NCBI GenBank assembly: GCA_020796225.1
Contig: CM036765.1
Span: 30,532,066-30,596,065, forward strand
Direction of reading: 5' to 3'
From: Arion vulgaris
Lineage: Eukaryota; Mollusca; Gastropoda; Stylommatophora; Arionidae
DNA length: 64,000 nucleotides
The translations under genes were made by a program, and so were the position numbers. Each line of letters starts with the position of its first letter. The first letter of the stretch is position 1. The notes beneath the pieces are model-generated. The model was not told where the DNA came from. It searched no databases and saw nothing but the letters and a program-made list of their open reading frames with translations. This document shows positions 51,744-63,940 of this stretch, piece by piece.

Positions 51744-54700
51744 CTGAAAAATAGAAAACTTTTAACTAATTAAAAGTATTATGAAAAACGAAGGATGAAA
51801 ACTCTTGCTTGCGCACAATGAAAATATTCACAATAACGAAGTTTCACAACACAAAAGATACACAAAATTATAAAAGTTATTGTAGAAGAGCATTGCAATA
51901 TTTGTATATTTTGTCATTAAAATCCTCTTTAACTGGCATTGGCGATCATGTCTCTGCATATACTTATTTCCTTACAACTATTCATCAAATCATTTGTTGC
52001 TTACTTCTCTATTATGTTGTTAAATTAATTCAGTGATTTCTGTTAACACAATTCTTTAATATTTACCCCAAAAAATGATTTTATAGTTATAGCAATATAT
52101 TCTAATTTGTATCTTTCTATAAAATAAGTTAAAATATTGCATTTCTTCTTTTGCAACCCAACTTTTATGTGCACACTAGCCTTTCTAAGCCCATCCTCAA
52201 TTGCAGTTGTAACTATGTGCTTCGATTGGTGAATAACAGAATGGATGATAATAATTATTAAATGTTTTAAACATGCTCAACAAATCAATCATCAGCTGTT
52301 TCCACATTGAAGGTTAGCTTTAATGGCTCTTCAACAAGTTTTGTCATTTGTCTTGATGGTACTCTGCCAGAGTGTTGCTTGTCCACCTTCTGATGTTCTC
52401 CTTCCAATTGCATCTCTGTCTTTCCCTTGCTCAACTGATTTCCACTTTCCCTTACAAGATGGTTTTCAACATAGTGTCGTGTTTCCTAATGTGACCAAAG
52501 ATGCTAAAGAATAATAAAATATTTCTTACCACATAATCAGATCAAAGTGAAGTAATTTTACTTTCTTACAAAATAATTACATTAAAGTGAAGTGATTCAA
52601 TTTAAAAAAAATCAAATAACCACAGTAATGTAGTGAAGTGATTCTATTTTCTTACAAAATAATTACATTAACTCTTTCCACGCCCATTTATTTCCTCAAT
52701 TTTTAAGCAGTTAATTCAAGGAAATAAAAAAATAATTTAAAAATAAATTACGATCCCAACTACTTGTTAATAAATAAATATATATATATTATTATATACT
52801 AAATTGAAGAAAACTGGACACCCCATTAGAATAACAAGGTTGAAAAGTAGTAGAAGTAAAACAGTAGAAGTAAAACTAGAAAGACTTCTTATAAGGGAAA
52901 CAACTCTATGGCGCAGTGTGCGGCTTAAAGCGTGCAACGGACTTCCGCCTTGGCGCAGTGTGTGGCTAAAAGCGTGGAAAGAGTTAATGTGAAGTGATTC
53001 TATTTTCTTACAAAATAACCACAGTAAAGTAGTGAAGTAATTCTATTTTCTTACAAAATAATTACATTAAAGTGAAGTGATTCAATTTTTATAAAATAAC
53101 CACAGTAAAGTAGTGAAGTGATTCTATTTTCTTACAAAATAATTGCATTAAAGTAGTGAAGTGATTTTACTTTCTTACAAAATAACAACAGTAAAGTAGT
53201 GAAGTAATTCTACTTTCTTATAAAATAACCACATCAAAGAAGAGGTGTGATTCTACTTTCTTACCAGTTAACCACCTCAAAGTGCTACAGAGTTCGTGCA
53301 CTGTTACCGAGTTACTGCTATCTACCTGTGTAAAAAATAGATTGTTTCTCACAAAAGTGTACTGATTATAATTCAATCAATCAATCATTCAATCAATCAA
53401 AGTGATTCTACTTTCCTATCAGCATAGAAGGTCAGCATAGCTCTTTGGATTAAATTAAAAAAATCAGAGCTAAATTTACAGTATAGTCAACATCCTAGTA
53501 GACTGGAAAGCTGCTGCCTGAGTAAAAATAAATAATACACATAAAAATAAATTCTTACACATTTTAATCATCCTCAGAATTGCATCGAGGGATCTCTTCA
53601 ATGTTACAACGTTTGTGCATCACCGCTGAGATCTTATTGTGTAAGTAAGAGAGAGCACATGTATTGGAGCACATGTATTATTGACGAAAGTGCCATGATG
53701 ATGATCATATGAATTATTTCATCAATCAATCAATCAAATTATAGTTTAACCAGCTGAAAATAGGTGCCTGACTTTCTGAGCTAGGAAACAGCTTGGCATC
53801 TTTGGCATAGCTATTGTGTAAGTGCTCTGATGCTGGCACTTTCAGCAAGGTGAAAAAACAGAGCACCTAGTTAAGTATATAGAGTTCAGAGATTATGATT
53901 GTAAGAGTGCTCTATGATATTTACTTTTGGATCTATCATAGTGTTACTAATAGAATCTAAGTTTGGATCTTGACAGAATATTTAAGCTGTAGTATATTAG
54001 AAAATGTATTAGAGATGGATTAGGATTATAAAAAAAAGAAAATAGGGACAGATGTGAAAGTTATTCTAAGTACCTTCGCATCACCTCCAAGACAGGGCTT
54101 CAATATCTGGGTTAATTTAGAGTTTCTGTATGGGATGTGTAGCTGGCTTTCTCTCAGTGCTGAAAATACCTGTGTGAGGGAGTAATACAAACATGGGTGA
54201 TGAGGTGTATATATATTTTTTTTAAATGCATTAAAAGATGCATTAATTCTACATTGACATAGAACCTTTGTAGTTTTAGTTGTATGCTACTTACATATCA
54301 ATTAGCATGTTTGAAAGAGACAAGTTTGACACAGTGTGTTCTGGTTATTATTTGGGTATAAGAAACAAGTGTGTGAGAGTGTGCTGAACAGAATATGTCC
54401 AAACTTTCCACCTTCCATACAACTTATCTGTGAAAGATCTTACACAGGTTCTGGACAAAAACTATCTCTAACCAAGAACTGCTCACACAGTCAGCAAGAG
54501 AATACGAACATCATCCTCCAAAAGCGACGATGGAGATGGATAGGAGATCTGATATGCATGGAGACTAACTCTGTTACAAAAACTGTACTGAGATGGATAC
54601 CAGCAGGTAAACGAAAACATGGATGACCTAAAATGACATGGAGAACAGCAACTGAAAGAAATAAATTACAGCTGGAATACAGTACAGAGGATGGCCAAGA

Positions 54701-57700
54701 ACAGAGAAAAATGGTGTGCATTTGTTGCTGCTCTAAGCATCACAGATTAGAGAGAGTAAGAGAGATAAGAGAGACTGACGCAATTTGTTCTAGTAATTAT
54801 TTCTGCATAAGAGACAAAGGGTTGACTTAATTACACCAGGTTTCCCATATGGCTTTGTCGCTCTCCACAGAAATAGCATGCCAACTGGTGAGAGTATTGC
54901 ATAAAGTACAAATTCAGTAGCTACAGCAACAATCCTAAGGATCTCCTAGAAAAACCGCACTTACAAACAGAATAATGTGGTCCAGATTTGTACCCACTAC
55001 CTTCAGAATGCAAGGCATGTTGCTCAACCATTTTGCCACAGAGGCCCATAAAATTATTTGCATATATGAGAAAAGTTGACACAGTGTGTTCGAGTACATA
55101 TTATGTATATGAGATGAGTATGATACAGTGCTCTGGTAAGTAAGTGGAAAGATAAGAAAGTAAGATGGGTAAATTATAAAAGAAGTGCATTAAGTTACAT
55201 CTCAAAATCATAATCATATAGCAAACAAGGATAAACCACACATATTAGGATAATGGTCTATTGGCCTAATGGCGAAGGACTAATTTCATTGCATAGGTTT
55301 CCCCCATATGGCTCCGTCCCACTTGGAAGTATTGGCACGCCACATGCCGAGAGTGTTGCCCAAAGCACAAACTCCTTAGCTCCAACAACAACCCTAGAGA
55401 TCTCCGGAAAAAACTGCACAAGTGACTAGGCCCGCATTCAAACCTACAACCTTCAGAATGCCAGCCACCCATCGCCATATAGACCTCCTTACATACAAGG
55501 ATAAAGAACACAAAATGAAAAGTCATTTTCTGTGATCCTCCAACAAAATTACAAGGTGTGACAGACTGATAGAAAAGATAATGATATGATACAGACTACT
55601 AAAATAGTGACAGTTAATATTTTCCACTTCTTTGTTTTAAAAACAGTACACACTCAAACTATCATAAAAGTAAAAAAGTAAAGGAACCCTTTCATACCTC
55701 GTGGTATATAGGTCAATACAGTGTTAGACCTGTATTTTTCATTGACCGTCGGCACACAATGGGTGATGTGGTCAGCATCACGCCGGCCGCCTTTACTTTC
55801 CCAGAGCATGTCTGGTACCCAGTTGAGGCTGGGTCGACCTGAGAGCCGTAGTGGTCGGGAAAAATTCCAGCGCATTGCGGGAGCTGAACCCAGACCACCA
55901 GCCTTGCGAAGAGCGAGTTCACTAACAACTACGCTACAGCGGCTCTCTCAAACTATCATACCAGCCATTTTATGATAGTCTGTATCCAATAGTTGTTGAC
56001 AACACAAAGGAATGAAGCAATGCTGACTAGAAGATATTCATGCAAATTTAGCAAGTCATTTTATCATTTCTTTTCTTTCACCTTTCAACTCCCAATGGAG
56101 CACAGGTTTTCAGCAAACTTTTTCTAGCCCTCTCTCTCTAGTGCCATCCCTTCCAATTCCTTCCATGTCTTGCCTATCCCTTTAATATCAGTCTCCAGAT
56201 ATTTTCTACAGGTATTTCTAGGGTCTTCCCATACTCCTATTTCTCTGTGGGTTCCAAATAAATGCCTGTCTTGCAATGCTTCCTAATCCTTGCATGTTTC
56301 AATGTGTATCCTATCCATTGCCAGCGTCCCTTCCTTATCTTTATTTCACTGGTATCTGCTTAGTTCTTTCTCTGAGCTTATCATTCGTAATCTTATCATA
56401 CCATCTCAGTCTCTCTGTCCGACATAAACATTCATTTACGAAGGTCTGTAGTTTTCTGGTGGCTTTTGTTGTTATCCTCCATATTTCAGAGCCATACAAC
56501 AGCACTATTTTATCTTTACAGGCTAAATATCACTAAATTTGATAACAAAAAAGAAAGAAAAGATGAAAAGCATTTCTATCCAAGGACTAACCTGTCCCAG
56601 TGCAGATAAAGATTTGTTTATAGCTGCAGCCTCCACCAACCTTTGACCTGTAGCTTCAGTCTTGCTAATTCTCTCAGATCCAGCAAGATCACATAAAGTA
56701 AGCACACCTCTAGATATGGCACCCGTGACTTTATCCTCTCCTTCCACTGCCAGCATCAAAACAAGGTGCGATCGAGAACTAAAAAATAAAACACACAACT
56801 CTGCCACATTGTAATTACAAATTGTTTAGAGTGCTCTAACCATAACAACAGAGCACCTAATGCAATAACTTGGTTTTACTTGAATCTTTTTTCTGCTAAT
56901 ATTTCTCATTATCTCACCTTTCCTCAAGTCTATCCACATATTTTATTTTTTATAATAAGTTTTTTTCTCATTGATTAAAACAGAAATTAGACCTATAACT
57001 TCTTCTTCTTTAATGATCCAGCGGCACTTGAGCTCTTGTCCTTCGGCCCAATGCTATTTAGTGATATCTGCATGTGTTTGTAAGTGGTTCTTTTGTTCTG
57101 TATAATGTGCTCCATTTATCTGACCTTGGAGGAAGAAGGATCTTTCTGACATCATCTAGCGCTTGGCACCTGATGAGGTGGTGGTGAGAATGGTTTCATG
57201 ATGAGACATATAAAACCTGCATAAGAGCTGTTCCCATTAATGGATCTTCTTCTTCAAATGCTTCATATAGACCCCTTGTTAAACCACTCTTTGGGATTTG
57301 TATGTCCCCTGAGCTTAAGATCGATAGTACGTTGGGCCATTTATGCGTCAACAAGTAGGCCAGCACATCTGATTTCTGCTTCGCTTTTTATTTATTAAGA
57401 TAGCTTTTCTAGGCCCCTACCTCAGTCGTCTCTTACGACATGTTGTGTAGGTTGCAGTATTACTACTCTTTTGCTTCCCTACGAGCCCCGATAACACACA
57501 GGTGATTAATGGAACAGAAAGCACTCTCTCATGATTTGATGGTATGGTATGACAGAGCAAGAACCACAATTCAAGAATACAGTTTAAGACAAACAATTTA
57601 AGATAACTTAATGCAGAGGCCATAAAGAGGGATAAAGTCTAAGAAAAAGTTATATTTATTGGCACAGTTGAATTTTATTTCAGTTTTCGCACAAATCACC

Positions 57701-60700
57701 TGGTTGAATTCATCTTGGTTGAGGCTGTCCTTCTGTTTTTATCTCCTAGTTTCATTACTTCTTTAATATCTTTGACTTCATTCACAGGAACTTCTGTAAT
57801 GTTGGGGATCTTTACAATATTTCCTATCAGTTGGAGATCAAGGGTTTTGGCATCTTCAGTAAGTAAATCCTGTATAGTTTCATTGTAAATCTCTACCATT
57901 GATATCTGTAGAAAATAGGAAGTGGAACTTTGTCCATAAACATGTTAAGACTACTAACTACTTGTAAAGGAAGTCAGAACAAAAACAGTTACAGCAGAAT
58001 ATACATAACGTTATGTTGTTCGATTTCTGATAAAATCAATTCCTTTACATGGAGAATTACTACATCAAGTAAAAAGTTTCTTATATCTTGGTCAGATGAT
58101 AACAGATGATGGCAGATGTATAACAGAAATTAAAAAGAGAATAGGAATGGCCAAAGATAATTTCAATAGTATGAGAAAGTTACTGACATCCAAACAAATC
58201 ACAAACAGGCTAAAAATGAGAATGATCAAATGCTATATATATCCTATATTAATGTATGGCTCGGAAACATGGACAATGAACAAGCAGTTGGAAGACATAA
58301 TTGATGCATTTGAGATGTGGATATATAGAAGAATAGGCAGAGTTTCATGGACATAAAAACAGACAAATAAACAAGTATTAGGAAAACTTGGCATGAAGAA
58401 ACAATTATTAAGAGAAATAAAATTCAGACAAGTAAAATATTTTGGGCACAAAAAAAGACATGACACCATGATAAAACATTTACTAGAGGGAAAGTTGAGG
58501 GGGAAGAGCAAGAGGAAGACCGAGAGATAAGTGGGAGGGAAACTTTAAGAAATGAACAGGTTACAGTCTGGCAGTGTGCAATGCCAAGGCGAAAGACAGA
58601 GGATGCTAGAGATTCATTGTAGCCAACCTTCGATGTGGAGACGGCACCTGATGATGATGAGTCAATTCAACTGAAAATGTGCAATGAGAGTTTCTAATGC
58701 AGAAGAAAACTCAAAATGTTTTTCTAAGTTACTGTGCTAAGTGTTCTGAAGCTGGCATTTTCAGCTCGGTTCAAGAGACTGAGTAGCTATACGAATCTCC
58801 CTGAATGCACATATGTTGATTTTAACCAGTTTTCCAAAGCACTGATATATTTTTGTAAAATAAGTCATTTAGCATAATTTAAAGATGCTGTTTCTTTTAC
58901 TTGTCTAGCACATGTTGCTTTGGTTACCATCAGATCATGTTTATTTAGAATTTCATTAATATTTCACATTACATTTTTCCTGACCCTGGTCAGATTTTTC
59001 TGCTGCTGAAGGTTTGAGATTGTAGACAAATAAACTGTACTATGTGGTATCTATGTAATTGATGCTTTGTGCTTTTTTTTCTACAAGCATTATTTTGATT
59101 TCTTCTTTTATAAGCCACAACTATTTGTGTGATATATATATACATGTACTACCTTACTATACTAACAATTATTTTACTAGTATTGGACAAGAGAATGGCT
59201 AAGGTTCAAAATGAAGTCAACTATGCAAAGACATTAAACATGTTATAATATTTCCTTATACTTTCAAACGGAATGTTTATTTGTATTCTCTCAGATTGCA
59301 GTAAAATTAGAAATGGAAATGTGTAAATTCTCTGCAGAAAAACTTACATCAAACAAAATCTTGCTGACTAATGTATTGGAATCAATATTTTTTGAGATTC
59401 TATAATAATTTCTCCTACATACACTAAATGTTACCATGACAATATGACATATATAAACAGTGAGAAGTACAAACCTTCAATTTATACATTTTTGTTTCAC
59501 TTCTCTCGTTGCATACTTTCAGGAGCTCTGCGATTGCTCTGTTTAGATAATAGCATAAATTAAACTTACTTGTAACATCTTATAGATGTAAAAGATTGCA
59601 ACGGATGAATAAAATATCTAAACATAATACACCCTTCATCCCTAACTAAAAAAACGTGAGAAAACTCCCATATAAAACACAAATGGAATAAATAATATAT
59701 ACCCATATTTATATATCTTATACACATGGGAAAATCATTGTCGAAAAGTGAAAGCAGAACAGAAATTTTGATCATGAAAGAAAAAAATTGATTAGAGAAC
59801 AGTAGCATTGACAAGAAAAGAGGAAATTTATTTTAAAAAAAAAAGGAAATTGATATTGAAACAAAAGAATTGATAAGGAAACAGAACACTGATAATTATA
59901 GAAGAAAATTTATATGGGAATGAAAATATTTACAGGGAATAACGGACATATATGTGTTTATTGTATAATGGTTGCATATCTATTAGTTTAAAAAAATTAA
60001 TGTTGAGTGACATTTCTTCACCAATAATAAAAACTTAAATTGTGAATTCAGAAATTCCATTTAACACCAGCTTACAACGAATTTACTGTGTCGGATTTCA
60101 CACTCAATATGTAAACACAATATTAATTTTTTACACGAAACATTTGGTCAGGATGAAATTTTCATATTATTATCTTTATTAATTTTAATGTTATTGTAGT
60201 ATTATTATTGCTATTGACACACAGTGCCTACATGTCCACATCTATCAGTCAGACGCGCATTGGTATATAAAAATGGACTGCGCTACTCTACGATGTTCAT
60301 CAGGTGCAAGTCAATCTCATACTTTTCCCAGCTGCCTAATAGACTGCTAAAATTTCTCATGGGTAGCTTTCTTCTCAGATCCGTACTCACTTAGCAAGAC
60401 TACAGTGTTGCAGTTTATTAAAAGGTTATCACATGGAGATGATGCAAGATCTTGGTCAGCATCGGTGCAGCATCATTGATGCTGTATTTATCTTCAACTC
60501 TAGACACACAACACAACTTAAGACAAGAATAGTTAAAAAAGAATATTTATGAATCATTCTTTCTCCTGTTGTCTAACTGGGATGAATGTCTTGAATGCTG
60601 ATATGTTAATTGTCTATTAGAAAACAGTTGTTACTATATCTGACCCTTAGTGAAACATCAAGACTACATGTTTTTGGAAGATGCTACAGGAAAAACATTG

Positions 60701-63541
60701 AATATGGATACAATGTATTGAAACTTTCTACACAAACAATTTTATTCAGTATATATTTTAACTGTAATAAAAACAAGAAGTATGTTGGGCATACTATTAA
60801 AAAATATAAAAGAATCACAAAGCAAGCATTAAAGTGGGAGGTAAAGGGTTCAAGAAAGAAAGAAGCCCTAGGGAAACCCTGAAATGAATTTTAATGAGAA
60901 AGGCGAGAAGTATCGGACTCACTTTCATATATATGTGATTGAACAAGTTGTCCAGAATAGAGCTGTATGTAGAAATTGCTTGCTGACCCTATGTAACATA
61001 TAACCGTACAAGAGGAATATAATATTTTCAAAAGACATGGTGACAGCACATATTCCTATCTCATTCCTCTCTTTTGTAATAATATATGGCATAAGTGTAT
61101 TTTTTCTCACTATATATTACTGATTAGTTTCATGTAGTCTTTTCAGATTTACTTTCAGCTCAGATTGAATATTGAAAGACTCACCTGATGTTTATCCCAG
61201 GATTGTTCTCAGGCCCTATCATTGTGAATGTTTTTCCAGATCCTGTCTGCCCATATGCCAGTAAGCAGACATTATAGCCATCAACACAGGAAGTGATAAT
61301 AGGCTGTGTGTCTGTAAAAATCTGATTAAAAGAAAATGTAAATATACTTTAATACTAAGTCCAGGCTGTAGTGATAAAAGCCTATATATAAAGAATTACT
61401 GCAAGAGGTTTATATACATACCTGTTCCTGTGAAACTTCTAATGTGTAGACTTTATCAAAATTGAATGTCTTCTTGGATCCCTCATTGTTAGTGACCAAA
61501 ATATCTTGATCTGATTGGAATTTGAGACAGTTCTGGGCTCTGTCATCTCTCCGTGGCCGACAGAAAACACGAATGTTTCCTCTGAGCTCTTGTAGCTAAG
61601 ATAAATAACAAATATTTTCAGCTATGTAAACTGATAGACAATTATTGCTAAGTACATTTTAACATGGATATTAAAGCTTGATCACATCAGACAGAAACGT
61701 GTAGATAAATATAGAACTTAGAGTATACAATCAAAATGTATACAGAAAATATTTATGATAGTGTCTCTGTTGAGAAGAGGTTACATGCTCGCCTATCGTT
61801 ACAAAGGTACTTGGTTCGCTCCTTCGTGGAGCCATCAGGATAGTTTTCCAGAGATCCTTGGTCTCAGTGTAGGTGAGATCGAGTTCCTAGTCATATTGAT
61901 GTTCAAGTTGAGCACGTAAAAGAACCCTTGGCAGTTCCAAATCAAGAAGAGCAGGCTAAAAAACCGCTGCCCGAGCAAGATTAATTTTAAAAATAAAATT
62001 CCTACAAAATGTTTTCATCATCTTCTAAATTACTTGGGGATCCTCACTGGTGCTTTGGAGTGTGTTCACTGTCGCTGAGGTCTTCCTGTGTAAGAAATAG
62101 ATAAGAGCACACATGGTTACTCACAGAAGTGCAATAATGATGGTACTATCAATCAATCAATCCATCAATCAATCTATGTCATGTGTTCTCTAAGAAGATG
62201 TTCTTGTATGCATTCTTTGTTGATTGTGTTTATAAATGCTGTGAAGCGTAACTAATTATTTTCAGAAGACCTTTATACATCTTTGTGCTGTGTTAGGGTT
62301 AATGTTAATTTATTTTGTATGTATCCTCAATGATATTATTGATATTTCTAGGTTTTTTTTAACATGACAATTTTATTGTTACTGTGTGTGATCAGAGAAG
62401 TACTCAGCACTATTCTGTAGAAACATATTACAGATGAATTTTTAAATATAATTTGTAAATCTTTTTGTCATCTCCCAACTTGCTGATGCTCAAATTAAAT
62501 TAGATAACAATGATCTTGTGCATACACATTCAATGTTATCATAAAAACAAGGTATCAGCAGTTTACATCAATGTCTAAGAGGATGAATAAATATGAAAAC
62601 AAAGAAACATTATACAAGATTATAAGTAACCCATACCGGTTTGTCATGTATCTAAGTTTTTTGCTCCTGATGAAGGCTTATCAGTCAATACAATCATTTT
62701 TGTGTGGATTTATTCTCTGTACTAGCTTTTTAGAAGCGAGCCACATGGGTGTTATGGTCGTAGATTATAGATTGTTCAAGGATTAAATTCCACAGTGGGA
62801 TATCAGTTGTTCATATTGTAATGGCTCTCATGTTGACCCAGTCTCAACTAAGTAAAAGAGAAACACTTGAATGTAGAGTTGACTGGCGTGATGTTGATCA
62901 CATAACCCATTGTGTGCCATTGGTCAAAGAAAAATACAGGTCTAACAATGTACTCCTCAATGTATTACATGGTACAAAAACAAGTATTTTATTTACTTTG
63001 TTTTTGTGGAACTGCTGTTTACCTATGAAAATTAAATGAAAATCTTGGCATATCCTTTACAGGACGTCACCATCAATCATAGTAAATGAGTTGTTGATTT
63101 TCTAGGCACCACTTATATGTTCAGTAGTTTGCCATTGCTTTCTGAATGGTGAGGTCTATTTTTACTGTTCACAAAAATCCACTCAAACAAATTTGCTTCC
63201 AAACTGTCTGCCGTGGAGTTTGAACCTAGTACTCTTGGGTTGTGATCAAGCTCACTATCACTAAGCCACAGACGCCCACATATTCCTATATCCATACATA
63301 TTGTTCTATGTCAATTTAGCAGTTCACAATACAACATGTTGTCTTATTTCATAAAAATGCAGATATTATCACTTTACTATCAAAATCTAAAACAACATAC
63401 AAATAGTAAAAAGTCAGACTATACCTGGTTGTAGAGAAGACGACGTTGTAGAGTTTCTTTCTGGTAAAGTGCTCTGATCTCTTCTAACTCATGTTGGGAA
63501 CCCAAACCAGACTTACTCAGATCAGCTGCTGCTTTTATTGC
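51597..63541 (-). CDS. Kinesin-14 (C-terminal motor), 3' eight exons; 5' end outside window
   Basis: These exons encode the neck and complete motor domain of a minus-end-directed kinesin: 63541-63425, 61595-61422, 61321-61185, 59538-59475, 57905-57700, 56778-56592, 54169-54074 and 51743-51597. All introns are GT-AG and the 375 joined codons are open. A coiled-coil-like neck runs straight into [15 protein letters not shown], with the Gly-Asn pair typical of C-terminal kinesins. The P-loop GQTGSGKT, switch I SSRSH, switch [16 protein letters not shown] and [10 protein letters not shown] are all intact. The motor is followed only by a short tail ([12 protein letters not shown]...PAR stop). Nucleotide-binding residues therefore look functional. 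It resembles KIFC/Ncd-type proteins, but I cannot assign a KIFC number. RPRRDD replaces the usual R(V)RP after the first strand. The stalk and any cargo domain lie to the right of the window. Confidence 0.95.
52535..53280 (+). repeat. ~48-bp minisatellite split by a piggyBac-like MITE
   Basis: The unit has GTAGTGAAGTGATTCTATTT and TCTTACAAAATAATTACATTAAA. The array is interrupted at 52672-52983. Confidence 0.9.
52672..52983. mobile_element. piggyBac-like MITE, 312 bp, TTAA target
   Basis: The element is bounded by TTAA on both sides (52668-52671, 52984-52987), and its ends CTCTTTCCACGC and GCGTGGAAAGAG are perfect inverted repeats. It splits a minisatellite whose intact units read ATTACATTAAAGTGAAG, so the empty site is visible nearby. 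The right half has two copies of TGGCGCAGTGTG(C/T)GGCT. Confidence 0.8.
53275..53400 (+). mobile_element. S-C SINE 3' fragment
   Basis: It has GAGTTCGTGCACTG, CTACCTGTGTAAAAAATAGA and an (ATCA)n end. Confidence 0.7.
53600..53740 (+). mobile_element. S-C SINE 3' fragment
   Basis: It has CACCGCTGAGATCTTATTGT, GTAAGTAAGAGAGAGCACAT and an (ATCA)n end. It contains a small internal duplication (GAGCACATGTATT twice). Confidence 0.68.
54074..54169 (-). CDS. Kinesin-14 exon: microtubule-binding helix region
   Basis: It encodes 32 residues, [20 protein letters not shown] then [12 protein letters not shown], the conserved alpha-4/alpha-5 region. Acceptor CTCACACAG, donor GTACTT. Confidence 0.95.
54470..54770 (+). 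mobile_element. LINE RT C-terminal fragment
   Basis: The frame reads [39 protein letters not shown], stop, [10 protein letters not shown], then a shifted [19 protein letters not shown] ending. It lies in the kinesin intron between the 56.6 and 54.1 kb exons. Confidence 0.78.
54835..55058 (-). mobile_element. Copy of the 11085 SINE family
   Basis: It has TTTCCCATATGGCTTTGTCG, GGTGAGAGTATTGCATAAAG and CACAGAGGCCC. Confidence 0.65.
55283..55495 (-). mobile_element. Copy of the 11085 SINE family
   Basis: It has CCCCCATATGGCTCCGTCCC, GCCGAGAGTGTTGCCCAAAG and CATATAGACCTCC. Confidence 0.68.
55667..55946 (-). mobile_element. S-F SINE, full length
   Basis: It has perfect 14-bp target duplications CTCAAACTATCATA (55653-55666, 55947-55960). 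In reverse, the head has A box TGTAGCGTAGTTGTTAGTG and B box GGTTCAGCTCC. Confidence 0.94.
56090..56525 (-). mobile_element. LINE RT C-terminal fragment
   Basis: The reverse strand reads [40 protein letters not shown] and [16 protein letters not shown]. It abuts the kinesin switch exon (56592-56778). Confidence 0.8.
56592..56778 (-). CDS. Kinesin-14 exon: switch I and switch II
   Basis: It encodes [32 protein letters not shown] and [10 protein letters not shown]. Both switch motifs are intact. Acceptor TTTTTTAG, donor GTTAGT. Confidence 0.97.
57013..57062 (-). mobile_element. S-D SINE tail scrap
   Basis: ATCCAGCGGCACTTGAGCTC and CTTCGGCCCAATGC match the S-D tail. Confidence 0.45.
57245..57504 (-). 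mobile_element. S-B SINE in a kinesin intron
   Basis: The flanks ATTAATGGA (57236-57244, 57505-57513) are the target duplication. Confidence 0.9.
57700..57905 (-). CDS. Kinesin-14 exon: VEIYNE and helix before switch I
   Basis: It encodes [18 protein letters not shown] and ends [13 protein letters not shown]. Acceptor TTTCTACAG, donor GTGATT, phase 2. The next exon completes the switch I serines. Confidence 0.96.
58040..58670 (+). mobile_element. LINE RT C-terminal half
   Basis: The frame reads [60 protein letters not shown], stop, [17 protein letters not shown]. It ends with ATGGAGACGGCACCTGATGATGATGA, a (GAT)n tail. A second subfamily from the one at 16205. Confidence 0.83.
59475..59538 (-). 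CDS. Kinesin-14 short exon (64 nt)
   Basis: It encodes [20 protein letters not shown], the helix and strand between the P-loop and VEIYNE. Phase 2 entry completes the R of NIR; acceptor CTAAACAG, donor GTTTGT. It is too short to be found by ORF length alone. Confidence 0.88.
60765..60895 (+). mobile_element. Short LINE RT fragment
   Basis: The frame reads [20 protein letters not shown] and [15 protein letters not shown], the KW(I/V)GHTLRKPxxSITKQALxW block of the same LINE as at 54470. Confidence 0.7.
61185..61321 (-). CDS. Kinesin-14 exon: P-loop
   Basis: It encodes [20 protein letters not shown] and [13 protein letters not shown]. The Walker A loop GQTGSGKT is intact. Acceptor TTAATCAG, donor GTGAGT, ending in phase 2. 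Confidence 0.97.
61422..61595 (-). CDS. Kinesin-14 exon: neck-motor junction, strand beta-1
   Basis: It encodes [18 protein letters not shown] and ends [15 protein letters not shown], the segment before the P-loop. Acceptor ATCTTAG, donor GTATGT. The next intron is only 100 bp. Confidence 0.95.
61762..62175 (+). mobile_element. S-C SINE, full length, in a kinesin intron
   Basis: It runs from TCTCTGTTGAGAAGAGGTTACATGC through TTGGTTCGCTCC to (ATCA)n. Confidence 0.87.
62815..62980 (+). mobile_element. S-F SINE, diverged 5'-truncated copy
   Basis: It has GACCCAGTCTCAACTAAG, CTGGCGTGATGTTGATCACA and AAATACAGGTCTAACAATGT. Confidence 0.72.
63045..63292 (-). mobile_element. S-H SINE-like tRNA-derived repeat
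   Basis: In reverse it reads GTCTGTGGCTTAGTGATAGT and GGTTCAAACTCC, then a tail ending in GACGTCCTGTAAAGGATATG. Only one copy was seen. Confidence 0.58.
63425..63541 (-). CDS. Kinesin-14 exon: neck coiled coil
   Basis: It encodes 39 residues, [12 protein letters not shown] then [20 protein letters not shown], a heptad-like charged helix just before the motor. Acceptor TTACCACAG, donor GTATAG. Confidence 0.88.
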
Positions 63542-63768
63542 CTGTGGTAAAAGAATACAAACATCTTATCATTCATACAAATGAAACACTTAAATGATTT
63601 TCAATTTTTGTTAAGATGATAAACAGAATCAATTAACTTAGAGGACTTTATTTACAGTAAAAAAAAGGATTTTAAAAAAGTATGGCCTCAAGTGATTAAA
63701 CATAATTTGATATGGCAACATATAAATAGGGTAATTTATTTAATTAAGTTATATATTTTTTTTACTTG

Positions 63769-63940
63769 TTCTTCTTCTTCTTTGAATACTCCATGTCAAC
63801 CACTTGTTAAACCACTCTTTGTAATATGTGTATGATTTGAGCCTAAGAGCGATTGAATGTTGTACCAGTTATGCACTTACAAGTAGGCCAGCACATCCGT
63901 TTTATGCGATGCTTTTATTTACTAGGGTAGCTTCCCTAGA
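63769..63940 (-). mobile_element. S-B SINE, 5'-truncated
   Basis: It runs from a CTTCTTCTTC tail to GGGTAGCTTCCCTAG, after which the sequence differs from the family. Confidence 0.8.

Noticed and set aside
52804..52992. 62-codon ORF
   Set aside because: It lies within the piggyBac-like MITE and only reflects its internal repeat.
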